This document shows positions 1 through 10,825 of a stretch of DNA of 64,000 bases, piece by piece. The stretch is taken from contig OY744466.1 of NCBI GenBank assembly GCA_963556145.1, positions 310,001 through 374,000 on the forward strand, in the 5' to 3' direction. Within the stretch, counting starts at the first letter, position 1. Each line of letters starts with the position of its first letter. The translations under genes were made by a program, and so were the position numbers. Under the pieces are notes generated by a model. That model was not told where the DNA came from. It searched no databases and worked only from the letters and a program-made list of their open reading frames with translations. This stretch comes from Hygrocybe punicea. Taxonomy: Eukaryota; Basidiomycota; Agaricomycetes; Agaricales; Hygrophoraceae.

Positions 1-1131
1 TCTCCACCAACGAGGTGGGGGAGCACGAGGACGTGGTGGGTCGACGTCGAGAACGCACCAAGGAGTGCCGGATGTGCGATGTGCTGCAGCGCTGTCAGCC
101 ATTAGTAATCCCATTGGATATAACACGAGTATTAAAAAATTCAAAGAAAAAAGGTGCGCACCCGGAGGACCTCCACCTCCCTGACGAACCCGACGCGCGT
201 GCGGTCGCTGTTGCGGTCACGATCTTGCTCGCGTGCCCTAGGCATTGTCTTGACCGCGACAAGCCGTGAGCCCACCCCTACATCCACCCTGCGAAGATCC
301 GAACCGGATTCGGCGGACTTGGTGATGCCAAGTCCCCGGAGGGCCTCCACGACTGGAGTCGTGCCAGCAATGTGAGCACCTTTTGGATATGCCCCTACGC
401 GCGTCGTCGGCGAGCCAGACACTGCTGAACGCGCCCTGGCCAAGAGTACGCACGAGTATGAGAGTGATGTGGGGCGGGCCGACTGCCGGGGGTGTGAGAG
501 GAAAGAATAGATCCGGGGACGAGAGCAGAGTCCGGGTTCTCTGGATAATATACAGGGTCTATGGGTGGTGGAGGTGGTAGGGAGGCGGAGGTGGAAGTGG
601 AAGACGGAGAAGACGAAAGAGAGGGGACCAGGGACGGTGGGCAGGGGGGGGACTCTGCGTCAAACGAGATAGGGGACGAGATGAGGAGGTGTTCAGTGTC
701 AAGGTCGAGGAAGTCACGTTTATGTTGATGGAGATCGGTGGGGACGTCGATGGCGAGATCGGTGAGGTAGCGCGAGGGGAAAAGGCGAGAGAGAGCTGGG
801 AGACGTGTTGGGATTGTGAGAGACGCAGGATCTTGGTGGGTGGGTACAGAGTCGAGGGAGGAGGATTTGTAGTGATGATGATTGGGTGGGGGCGCTGGCG
901 AAGGGGGGCGGGTACTAAAGGGGCTTCCAAAAAATGCAGACGTCTTGCTTGAGGGCGTGCTCGGGATGCTAGAGGAGGGCCAAGCGATATGCACGGTGAG
1001 GGGATAGAGGGGAGAGACAATACGGAGATGTCAGAGAAGGTGGAGGAGACAGACGGGGAGGTACCGAGGAGGGACAGGGCCCGGGAGAGTTGAGGGAGGG
1101 CGCTAGGGAGGACGGTGAGCGGGGGTGACAT
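1..1131 (-). CDS. Serine/threonine protein kinase, N-terminal part (cut by window edge)
   Basis: Minus-strand gene that runs off the left edge. The kinase N-lobe is readable: a glycine-rich loop (LGQGAFSSVWLAD, about 455-403), the ATP-binding lysine in LVAVKTM (about 262-240), then FVREVEVLR and, after an intron, HIAHPALLGAFSTSTHHV and a hinge LPHLVGGE. An intron at 161-84 has a TACTAAT branch site and joins EVLR to HIAHP in frame. A second one at 398-353 (46 nt) puts the loop and the lysine in one frame. Upstream (about 1131-560) is a Ser/Pro-rich low-complexity stretch, probably the N-terminal tail; its exon borders are not settled because two frames are used. The catalytic loop and everything after it lie outside the window. 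It most resembles fungal CAMK-like kinases with a disordered N-terminus. The substrate is unknown. Confidence 0.72.
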
Positions 1132-1319
1132 CCTCGACGACAGGCCTGTTGAGGGTGCTGTGCTCGGTTAGTGGTAGTCGTCATAATGGTGATAGTGGTG
1201 GTGGTAGAGGAGGGAAGTGGCAAGGACGGAACGAACGAAAAAATGTTAAGTCCCATGACATCATAGGCATACAGTGCGGTTCTCGTATTTATTCTCGTAT
1301 TGGATACATCTTGTCTTAG

Positions 1320-2007
1320 TTACACAAAAAAAGAGTTTTTGTGAGTACGAGTCTACAAGAACATAAGTCTCTATTTTTGGTTAGTTTATTCATTTTTAAT
1401 CGTTGTCTTTTCTCTCGAAACGATTTTATTATTTGCAACCCAATTTAAAAGGACTTATCATATCTAAATCTTTTTAAAACTTGCGACTTTTCACTGGGAT
1501 TTGTCGTCTACCGATGTAATAATAGATATTTATTTGCCAGAAATGAATTCACATTAAAATAATTCCAGTCCATGGTAACCCCATCCATGCACTGCCAGGA
1601 ATGCTGGCACTATGATAAGGACATACTAAGGCCATATCATTATGCCAGTAAATGATAAAATGTTGCCATTCCGCCACTGAAATGGTAATACCAGATATTT
1701 ATTTACCAGCACGATATTACATGAGCTAAGCCTAAAATAATTCTGCGCCAAGGTAAGAAGAGGTAATATTAGATCAGTGGCTGGGCGGCTGATTAGCAAT
1801 TGTCAACTCCGCCATGCCTTACCGGGGTCTCCACGTTTTCCTGATGGTGTAAATAGTGTGTTGCTCGTGCCGAAGCCCGAGTTAGTCAATTGACCTGTTG
1901 AGATCTCTGGAGATCTCCGGAGACCTCTAGGGACTCTCGAGATCTCCACTGGATATCTCTCGAGAATGTCCCTAGAGGTATAGCAATTTCAAGATGTATC
2001 CATACGA
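1320..2007. other. Intergenic, AT-rich, no gene seen
   Basis: No ORF or RNA gene is visible. A motif (AGATATTTATTT, RCCAG, then TAAAATAATTC) occurs twice in direct orientation, near 1526-1565 and 1691-1745. This suggests the relic of a small repeat element, but I cannot assign it. Confidence 0.4.
1923..1979. repeat. Inverted repeat (hairpin) near the 3' side of the kinase gene
   Basis: The arms begin ACCTCTAGGGAC and end GTCCCTAGAGGT. A second paired block, TCTCGAGA, sits inside with a small bulge. The unit lies in a run of AGATCT/CTCGAG-like short palindromes (1899-1965). It is about 560 bp downstream of the stop codon of the minus-strand gene at 2537-7200, too far to be an obvious terminator. 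Confidence 0.5.
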
Positions 2008-2536
2008 TCAATCAGAGCTGACAGGTCGGCGGAGGCTGTAAGTTTCTCCTTCCATCCAATCACTGAAGGCATAAAACTGATCTTCGAACTTGAAGGTTGA
2101 AGAGGTCTGCCAGGAAAAGTTAGTAAACCGCCACTGGGCATTTCTGTCTCTGTCATTTACAACGCTACCAGCAACACATTCTTTGAATTCATGATAATCT
2201 AGACATTTCAACACCAGCACGAAAATATCAAATATGTTATGTCGTATGGTCGTATGTATATTAGATACATTACAATCTACAATAATTTACATTCCAGATG
2301 CAGAGATGAGACAACGTCCATTGGGTTAAATGGCGATATGCAGCGCAGATAGATGAAATAGCTAGTGAGGGGTGTTGCAAGATAATGGTGAAAGCAAGTG
2401 AACATGAAAGGAATAGGAAGTAAAACCAATAAACAAAAAAAGGTCAACAACGAAACCAAGGACGAGAATAGAAAAGGAAAGAAAAACGAACAAACATCTG
2501 ACGTACATTAGAGAAAAACAAACAGGAGAACGACGA

Positions 2537-5500
2537 TCACAATGACGTCGGCTCCACACCGTCGGGCTTGAATCGTAATCGCGCGATGAGCACAGTGTCC
2601 CACGACCGGCCCACAGTCGACACCTTACTCGCGGAAAGCCTGGCACTCCCCAATATGTCCTCGTGGTACGACGGTCCACCTATCTCCACCGGAACATCCG
2701 TGTCCGTATTGAACATACCCCAATCATGGCCTGCCTTGGCTGGCGAGAACACGTTGAAATGCACCTACAAGCGACAAAACAGTTGTCAGATTCACCACCA
2801 TACGAGAGAGAGAGCAGACAAACCCGTCCGTCAGGATGTTGATGGCTTACGAACATGGCATAATCCGGCGTATCAAGCGTGCCAATCACTGCACCAGACC
2901 ATCGATCAGCGCCTCCCTTCCCTTTCCATATATTATACCCAAACCCAACAGGCAAAACCACTCACCCAAGAACAAATCCTCTCTCTGAATCGGGTGCTGG
3001 GGTCCATACGTATGCATGATGGCATCGACATTCGCCTTAAACCAGGACTTGGGAGCCTCCAAATCTTCAATATATCTGTATATCGTTGTTTCGGTGCATA
3101 GGTACGCAGCCCGGTGGCCAGCTCGTAGCGGGAATGAATACCTCCTCGACACATTTTGCCTGTATCACAAACGTCTCATCCCATCAGCCGGAAAATTCGA
3201 AAAAGAAAATCAAAAAAAAAACTCACGACACAGGCCCATCTCCTTTACTCTTAAAAGTCAGGAACCCCGATATCGCATCCAGCCCCTTCTGCGCCATACT
3301 CCGCTTTTCCTGCCGCTGGCTTCCGTGCGTCACGCGACCGAACCCGTACACATTCGGCATACCCTTCACGACGCCGCCAGAAGACTTGATCGGGTCAAAC
3401 GCGTTGAACAACGTCACGAACATGCCCCTCGGCTTTGACAGGTACCCCACAGCACCCAACGATACCGCAACAGGCGACCACAACGGCAACGTCACTGTCA
3501 ACCGGACCGTTACAAAATCACCATTTATACTTACTAAAAATGAAATGAAGCAACTCACGAGATGGGTGGAACTCATGAGCCAATAGCATCCGATACCGCC
3601 GCTCATTCCTCAACTCCGCCAATCGCTCATTCGCCGGCGGTGGCGAATCATACCCAGTATAATCCATGAATGCAACTTCTTCATCGGACGCACTTTCAGG
3701 CGCAGTCGTGAATATTGATGACGCGCGGCTCATGTTCAGCGACGGCGTAAACATCACAGGATGCACCATTTGCACATCCCCAGGATTTGGCAGGATGAAC
3801 GCATCGTGTACAGGCGACCTCGGCTCCTCCGGTGTCTGGTAGTCTTCGTCAGACGAGCTACTCGAAATGTCGCCGACCAACGAATTCTGAAAAGCTAACC
3901 AAAACAAGAATACATCAGGCATACCTACCACACACTCCCAAAAACAGATACCCACGAGGCATTAGTGGCAACGGAAGCGGATGCATATCTGGAGACGGCC
4001 GAGAAAGCTGCTCCCAAATCCCTCTCGGTGGTGGTGACATCGTCATATCATCAACACTCTTACCCGTCCCCGCGCCAAGCCGCAGCTGTTTGACGTCCCA
4101 CACGACCTTGGAGAAGGGTGGGCGCTTAAAAGGATCCTGGTGCCAGCACGCACGGAGGAGATCATTAAGCCCTGAGCTGCTCACACTCGTGAACGGCACG
4201 GTGGGGCGCTTTCTCTCTCCTACGTGAAAACCAAAGGTCAGCAGGGAATGAGATCAATGGAAAATAAAGGGACGCACTGAGTACAAAGTGCCGTACGGCA
4301 TCGTCGTCCATAAGTGGCCAGGGCAGATCCCCAAAAGTAAGAATCTCAACACAGCAGATCGCATACGCATACACGTCAATCTCTGTGGTCAGCTCACTCC
4401 GACCATCCATCAGCTCGGGCGCCTGCCAGCGAAGTGTACCATCTGCATGAAGAGCCCAGGGCAGAAATGACACTGGTTACTCATATATAGTGAAGATGGG
4501 GGCTGGACATACGAGGGGGTGGCGTCCCGCTGAGCCGGTACACCTCCGACTTTAGCTCACTCTGCCCAAAGTCGGCAATAACACAGCGTATCTTGTCGTC
4601 CACAAGAACATTCGCACACTACAACGAGCACAAGCAAAGCAGTCAGCTGTCCCACACACATGCAGAGAAGGCAGCACGCATACCTTCAGATCCCCATGCA
4701 AAACACCCATACTGTGAAGATATTCCATACCCCGCGCAATCTCGTGCATCATCTTGAGCATATTGACCCCATCTTCCCCGCGCTCCCTGTCCTTTCCTCT
4801 CCCCTCTCCAGGATACACAATATCGCTACCAGCGCCGATGCCAGGGACAGGGGCACTCCCATCCCCACTTCGGAGCTGTGATCGACTCCGACTCCGGCTG
4901 ACGCTCCTGCTACCCCTCCTCCCTCCTCCATGAGCCTTCAAATACGACACCAAGCTCCCATTCTGCATATACGGGCTCACACAGAACCACGGACCCTCCC
5001 CACTGGCCGCGCTCGCGCCAAACAGTTCCAGTACATTGGGGTGTCGCAAGTTCTTCCAGATGCTCACCTCGTGCACGAACAGCTCACGGGGGGTAGTCGC
5101 TGCGAGCACCTTGATGGCAACGGTGCGTCCGCGCCATGTACCACGGTACACGTCTGAAAAGAAGCCGATCCCAATCTTCTCCTCGCGGTCCACCTCGTAT
5201 CTAGACGTTTTTTACCCCAATTAGCCGCCGCCACCACCACCACCACCGCCAAAAAGCGAAAACAAGAAGAGAGGCGCGCACCGTGTGATTGTCCAACTCG
5301 GCAGGTCCACCCCGACACCATGGCTCATACGGCGCAGCGCATCGATCCCGCTCTCTATAAACTCTCTGTCCAGAGTATCCCGCACAACCCCACTGGCACT
5401 ACTCGACACACTCTCGATGCTGACAATAGTCTGCCGCCTGCGTGCAGACCTGGGCGCCCACTCACCGGGCTGCTCCTCTCCGTATGCTAGCGCCTCTTGC

Positions 5501-7200
5501 TCGGCAAGGACCACAGGAACGGGCACAGCCTTTACACTCACTCTCCTGCCCACCGAGGGAGCAGCAGCAGCAGCACCCTCACCAGTGGCAGCACCCTCCT
5601 TCTCTACTTCGCGTTCCAGGGCACGCTGGAGTGTCTTGATGGCTTCAGGCATCTCATCGCGCCCGACTTGCAGCACGCTAATCATTCCGGCATCGTTGCT
5701 GGCTTGCAAGGCAACACGCATCAGCCCCCGCAGGTCCACGGTATCACGTGCTTGGTCAAGCTCGTTCTGCCGGGCGTGCAACGCTCGCAGAGCTGCCCGG
5801 ATACTTGCCGGGTCCATGTTAGCATCTGTGACTGGGGCCGTCAACAAGGTGGGCGAGATGGGGGCGTATATAGGTGGTGGAGAAGGGTGCGTGTAGGCAA
5901 AGGGGTCCGAAAATGAGGGCGGGCCTTCGGGTTCTGTGCTGAGGAGTAGAGAGTGACCGTCGTGAGGATGGGGCTCGGTGTGCATGCCTGCGGCCATGAT
6001 GGACTTGAGGAGGGCTTGAGTATCGGCATGTCGCTGCAGCTCGGCCTTCTGCACCTGCTTGAGAATACGAATCTGGATGGAAAGCTGCGTGGAAGAGATT
6101 AGGTGGGAATATGAGAGAGAGAGAGGAAGGACATAGACATACACTGAAGAGGCCAAGGCTATCACTGAGGCTAGCGTCGCATACGGCGATCTGGCGGAGA
6201 ATTTCGTCGCGTTTGAGATAGCGTTTGATGAAAGGACGGTGAACCTGTTGCTGCAAAAAGAGGTGCACTTGAAAGAAGGAACTAAATGGAAGAATTAGCG
6301 GTGATCAAAGTAGTTGTATTGAGGACGAACTCGACAAGTTTTGAGAGTGGATGTTTGAGCTCATCACCGACGTCGTCACCAGCTTCTGCAATTTCCTCAC
6401 GAACGGAGAGGAGTATATCTGCACAGCGCTCGGTAAGGCGAAGGCAGGCCAGGCGGTTCATCTGGTGAAAAGGGTTGGGAGAGGCAAGACGAAGAAGAGT
6501 AAAAAACGCACGTCTACAAGTTGCATTGAATCCCAGATACTGAGAAGTGTGCGGGCTGCTTCGGAGAGGCCGGGGATGGGAGCAAAACGGAGGACATCGA
6601 CGCTGACAAGGAGAGCCTCATGTGTGACGTCTGCCGCCGTACCAAGCACTGACGCGGCTGCCTCTGCAACACGCTAGAAAAGCATATATACTCAGTACGG
6701 CGAGACGAGAAAGGGGGGAGGCGACGCACTGCACGTGTGTGAAGCCAAGCCTCTGTCTGCTCCATTGGGACTGTCTTTTTGCGTTTGGGAGAGTCCTTCC
6801 ATGGACGAGGTACGAGCTCTGTGCGGTTCCACCAGGTGGAAGGAGCCCCATGTGGTGGTGTCTGTGCGCCGGTGGCGGTAAGTTTCCAGGTTTCTAATTC
6901 GGAATCGGAGAGTTTGGTCTTGTTCGTAGGGGGGGAACGAGAACGGGAGCTAGGAATTGATGGAAATGACGAGAGTGAGATGTCGATGTCGGTATCGATG
7001 GCGGATGACGCTGGTGGAGCGGAAGTTACACGAGAGAGGGGGGAGAGAGGGGGGACCGGGGAGGAAGAGCTGCGGAGGGTTGAGGTTGAATGGCCACGGG
7101 GACGAAAGGGGAAGTGGAAAGACGAGGAGGGCGCCGGTGACTCTGAGGTAGGGGAGACGGTGAGGGAAGGCGGAGAAGGGGGAACAGGGGAGTCAGACAT
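2537..7200 (-). CDS. MLKL-like N-terminal helical domain + TKL protein kinase + conserved C-terminal module
   Basis: Fourteen exons (minus): 7200-6730, 6673-6512, 6461-6327, 6250-6143, 6084-5282, 5200-4684, 4618-4513, 4442-4278, 4219-3956, 3894-3559, 3494-3227, 3159-2966, 2888-2824, 2764-2537. Introns are 50-81 nt, phases all agree, and the product is 1273 aa. Residues 1-155 are Ser/Pro-rich. Residues about 158-330 resemble the four-helix N-terminal region of MLKL-type fungal proteins (APIPGLSEAARTLLSIWDS, then RRLKRDEI-like FIKRYLKRDEILRQIAVCD). The kinase domain (about 560-870) shows GIGFFSDVYRG, VAIK (K590), HGDLKCAN (D730), DFG (748-750) and LRWQAPELM, with an Arg/Ser-rich insert of about 55 residues before helix E. 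Residues about 1022-1273 form a module that I recall from basidiomycete proteins (LPLWSPVAVSLGAVGYLSKP, then RRYSFPLRAGH, then TDTDVPVEIGGPSYHE). HGD replaces HRD, as in many fungal TKL kinases. By family analogy it may be a membrane-acting cell-death or signalling kinase; this is inference. Confidence 0.88.
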
Positions 7201-7250
7201 GGGAGGGGGAGAAAGAGATGGACAAGACGTCGAGGAGAACGGTCGTTGGT

Positions 7251-7258
7251 CTTATATA
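7251..7258 (-). promoter_or_regulatory. Putative TATA box of the MLKL-like kinase gene
   Basis: Read on the minus strand this is TATATAAG, about 50 bp before the ATG at 7200. It lies within the 248-bp gap to the upstream tandem gene. The spacing implies a very short 5' leader. Confidence 0.45.
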
Positions 7259-7448
7259 AAAAGAGAATCACGATTTATGCCGTGGGAAAAGGAAGCAGTT
7301 CCGACGATCGATGGATTGAATTGACTCCGCTATACCAACTCACTCGTTCACTACCAAACTTCGATGCTTCTTTCACGGACCATCGTCATCGCCCGTTCGA
7401 TCATCGTAGGATCGCAGTTGGATTCATCGGTATATCTCGCATTCCCCG

Positions 7449-8215
7449 TCACCACGGCCCGACATCCCCACCAACCTGTTCCCTTCCTAACCTCACTCTC
7501 CTCTTCTCATTCTTCTCCGTCCCACTCACCCGCCTCCTATACCTGGCCCCATACATCTCTCGGCACTCAATATCAGTCCGGTACCTCAATATATCATAAT
7601 CACTCCGCTCTGTCATCGCCTCATCCCGCTCCTCGTGGTTCCGTCCAACAACCACAGTTCGCACTCCACTCTCCTCCAACCCAACCACCCGAGGCCGTTC
7701 GGCTTCGCGCTCGCTCAGAAACACCGTGATACGCCCCGGCGTTACTCCCCGCGACAATAGGAACGCCCGCGCCAAAGTGTCGATCCCCCGTGCTGCTCCC
7801 ATGATGAATTCATGCTCTAGCCATATCGCTTCTTCCAGACGTGCAACGTAGTGAGTCCTGAAATACGTGACATCCGCCTCCAACGGACCCGAGATAAACG
7901 CAATCTTGGGTTGACTTGTGTTGGGCGCTTGGGCTTGTACTTGGCAGCATTGACGTAATACTGCCTGACAATACTGTCTAGTCGTGTGCCAGTGGGCGCA
8001 GTCACCCGAGGATCGCAACGTACTCGAAATCCTTGAGGAGCAAACGTAGATTGGTTTTCAATGAAACACGAACAACCTTGTTTCACAACTCACCGCATTA
8101 CGCGTATGCAAAACGTTATAAGTAACCTCCAAGTTGGAGTGAAAGCGCTGGAAGACTTACTCAGACTCAGCGACGAATGATCGGCAGCCGCCGCTGTTGA
8201 CTGTATTTGTACCAT
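7449..8215 (-). CDS. SLOG/Rossmann-like small protein (hypothetical)
   Basis: The firm part is one exon, about 7920-7449, encoding KIAFISGPLEADVTYF, HEFIMGAARGIDTLA, GVTPGRITVF, then RNHEERDEAMTERSDYDI, VSGTEKNEKRR and a stop. The order (hydrophobic strand plus SG, then a G-x-ARG-x-D loop, then a second strand and a D-rich end) fits fungal proteins of the SLOG superfamily, which bind nucleotides or nucleotide-derived signals. The exact ligand is unknown. The start is less certain. An ATG at 8215-8213 opens a short exon ending at 8161 before a GTAAGT donor, and one or two middle exons lie in 8090-7930, whose borders I could not fix. The gene is in tandem with the kinase gene downstream (248 bp gap); no shared role can be read from the sequence. 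Confidence 0.6.
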
Positions 8216-8488
8216 AATCGCTGACTTTCAAATCCACGGAAGCATTGTCAGGCAAATCTTCCTCAATTGACTCGCGCAGAAAATATAACCAACCATCCAA
8301 AACAAACATTGAAAAATTGAAAATGACACTCAAAATGACATACTAGTATACGAGTTTCTGATATCAAAACATCAACGCCAACTTCCGAGTCTCCGAGTCT
8401 CCGAGTCTCCGACCACCCGCTATATATAAACAAGACATGACAAGAAGAATTTGAACTTTGAAGACAACAAGAACAGCCACCCAAAAAT

Positions 8489-10402
8489 CTACAGCCTAGC
8501 CATAAGTCTCGCCAGGACACTCGCCGCGTGTGGCATGTCCTCCCGCGCTACCAGGTCCAGCATATTATGCAACTCTGGCGACGTCTTCAACTCATCCCAA
8601 TGCTTCGCCGCGTACTCAAGCTCCACCTCCTTCACCGCGCTATACCTATTGCCAAACAGCCACCACCACCCCGAATCTTTATATCAACAAACGGATACTC
8701 GCAGAAAGAGAGGGGGAGAGAGAGAGACTTATAAAAAAAACAACATACCACGACGTGAAAACCGAAAACAACTCTGTTATCACAATGTCGTTCGTCATTT
8801 GCGACTTTATATGCTCCAGCGCCAGCGAGGTCAAATCAGGTAATCCCAGCTACGCACGCGCACGCGCAGCAAAGCGGTAGGTAAGTAACCAAACCCATAA
8901 AAAAAAAACCACCACCATCACCACCAGCGTTTGCTTTGGCGACTAACCTTGTCGGCAACACGGTAGATCGACTTGGCCGATGGCCTCGACGGCAAACCTT
9001 GCGATCTCTCGCTCACAGATCGAGAACGCGGCTCTCCACGCGATGATAGCGGTGCGAACGATATCTGCGACGTACACAGATAGAATATCAAAGCTTTCCA
9101 CCTTATTTGGCAAAACAAAACAAAACAAAAAACAACCCTCCCCGTGAGCAAGATTTCCATAGCCCCAGTTCACAATCAAAAAAAACTCACGTTACGTGAG
9201 CGTGATCTCGAATAACGACAACCCTCCCGAACCGATTGTGATGTCGGGAATGTTTATGGTACACCCATTGCTCTTCGTCAGAATCCTCATTGAACACCGT
9301 ACTCTCCAGATCTCTGCCTGTCGCCAGATCATTCCCAGGCTCCGAATCTTCGCGTCCGCCACCCGTCAACGGGTCCACTGGCCGTGATGACGACTGCAAC
9401 CAAGACGGGTCGCGTAGAGGTGTCGGTGCTGTGACGTTCTCAACATCCTCAAATAAATCAACATCATCGTCTTCCTCTTCCCCCTCTTCCCCACTGAAAT
9501 ACCCAAGATCGCTATCCTTGTCGTCGAAGTAGCGCTTAATAAATGGGTCCGTAGGCGGTTTGTTAAAGTCTTCAATCCGACTCTCCGAGTAATCGGAGTC
9601 GCCCAACACTTTAAAAAAAAAGAAAATCAGCCCGTTCTGTTTCGCACCCACACCCACAATCAAGGCAAGTGTGTAGAAAAACTGTGGTTCACTGACTGGT
9701 TTCAAAATACTCGCACTGCCTCATTACCAAGGCGTTTGCGTACACAGGCAACGGATCGGAAGCACCCACGAGGCCATCGACCTCGCACCGTTTCGAAAAG
9801 ACGAGGAACTTGGTATCGATGACATCCTGTCCCTCCATGAGCTCCAACACGTTGTTGAGGATGAGTGGGTGCGTGATGACCGGCCGTTTGGGCGGATCGA
9901 AGGTGGAGAGGCTCACGACCACCCGAAATCCGTCTTTACGTTGGATTTCTGGGTTATCTGTCCATAACGCCGACCACGACATCATCTTGATACAATGCCC
10001 CTCTGCCAGGTCCGACGGATTCGAAAGGTTCCACTCGAACGAACGCTTCTGTTGCATGTCCCCGTCTAGCGATTCCAGGCTGAACGATCCCCTGAGTGTG
10101 CCCAGTTGTTTGTAGTACGCCTTGGGGAAAGGAGGGGCGGTATTTGGGCTAATGTTGATGTAGATCTTGAATTGCGATTCGGTGGTAGTGGTGGTGGTGG
10201 TGGTTTGTCTGGATCGACCGCCAGTACTCTGGCTTACTCCTGGGAATTCAAAAGTGACGAGCCAGAGACCGCCCAGTTCATGTTCCAACTTGAGCTTTGC
10301 CAATTGCCTGTTGCGATTGTTGCTGTCGAAGAGGTCGGTAAGGCCTGTGACTCGCAGACATGTTTCGGTTTGGAGAGTGGCTCGCTCTGTGTTGACCGAC
10401 AT
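8489..10402 (-). CDS. MATH-like/BTB (POZ) domain protein
   Basis: Five exons (minus): 10402-9697, 9608-9191, 9101-8948, 8849-8749, 8645-8489, giving 511 aa with all intron phases consistent (introns 88-103 nt). Residues about 1-195 look like a MATH/TRAF-like beta-sandwich, with a Thr run from an ACC microsatellite (about 10188-10205). The BTB signature follows: VIDTKFLVFSKR, then a hinge, PLPVYANALVMRQCEYFE and, after a long acidic insert (EEGEEEDDDVDLFEDVE), WKALIFYLCT. The C-terminal helices carry YRVADKLGLPDLTSLALEHI, as in the BACK-like end of SPOP-type proteins. Such proteins act as substrate adaptors of Cullin-3 ubiquitin ligases or as transcription cofactors. The split of the BTB fold by about 100 acidic residues is common in mushroom BTB proteins. 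It is divergently arranged with the SET gene. Confidence 0.82.
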
Positions 10403-10825
10403 GACGGCGCTATAGCTAAGCGCTAAGTTATAGTATGGGATGGCTGTGCTATGATGGCTGTGCAGCCTGTGCTATTCCATGTAGATGTTGCAGCCAAACA
10501 AAGCCAAACCAATGAGATGACGACTCGATATGGAGAATCAGTGAGTTGTCAGAGTCCAGGGTCACCATCGATTCCCCACTCTCAATTATACTGATCTGAG
10601 GCATTCACACTCGACACCGACCCCTCAATAATAGTCAATATGCGGCGTGGGTTTCTTACTGACAAGAAAACTGCGAAATCCACCGGTGGACAGAAGGAGA
10701 GTGGTGACCGTAAGTGACTTACTTTCATCAGACGAAGGATCCAAGGAAACTATACATTGCGTTTCTACTCTAGCCTGCCTCAACTCGGAGTCGCAAAGGC
10801 CTTCGAATGAAGAAGGCATGCATGC
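10403..10825. other. Shared upstream region of the BTB and SET genes
   Basis: This 423-bp gap separates two divergently transcribed genes, so it probably holds both promoters. No clear TATA box is seen. An alternative ATG at 10640 opens a short basic reading frame (MRRGFLTDKK...) of the kind that begins many basidiomycete SET-domain proteins, followed by a GTAAGT donor at about 10709. I could not find an acceptor that joins it in frame to the SET ORF, so it is left outside the CDS. Confidence 0.4.

Noticed and set aside
2008..2220. 70-codon minus-strand ORF downstream of the MLKL-like gene
   Set aside because: No recognisable domain, no joining exon and no start context. It cannot be separated from chance.
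2537..3560. Separate gene for the module with GAVGYLSKP and SRRYSFPLRAGH
   Set aside because: All intron phases join it to the kinase exons without a stop. A separate promoter or start is not seen.
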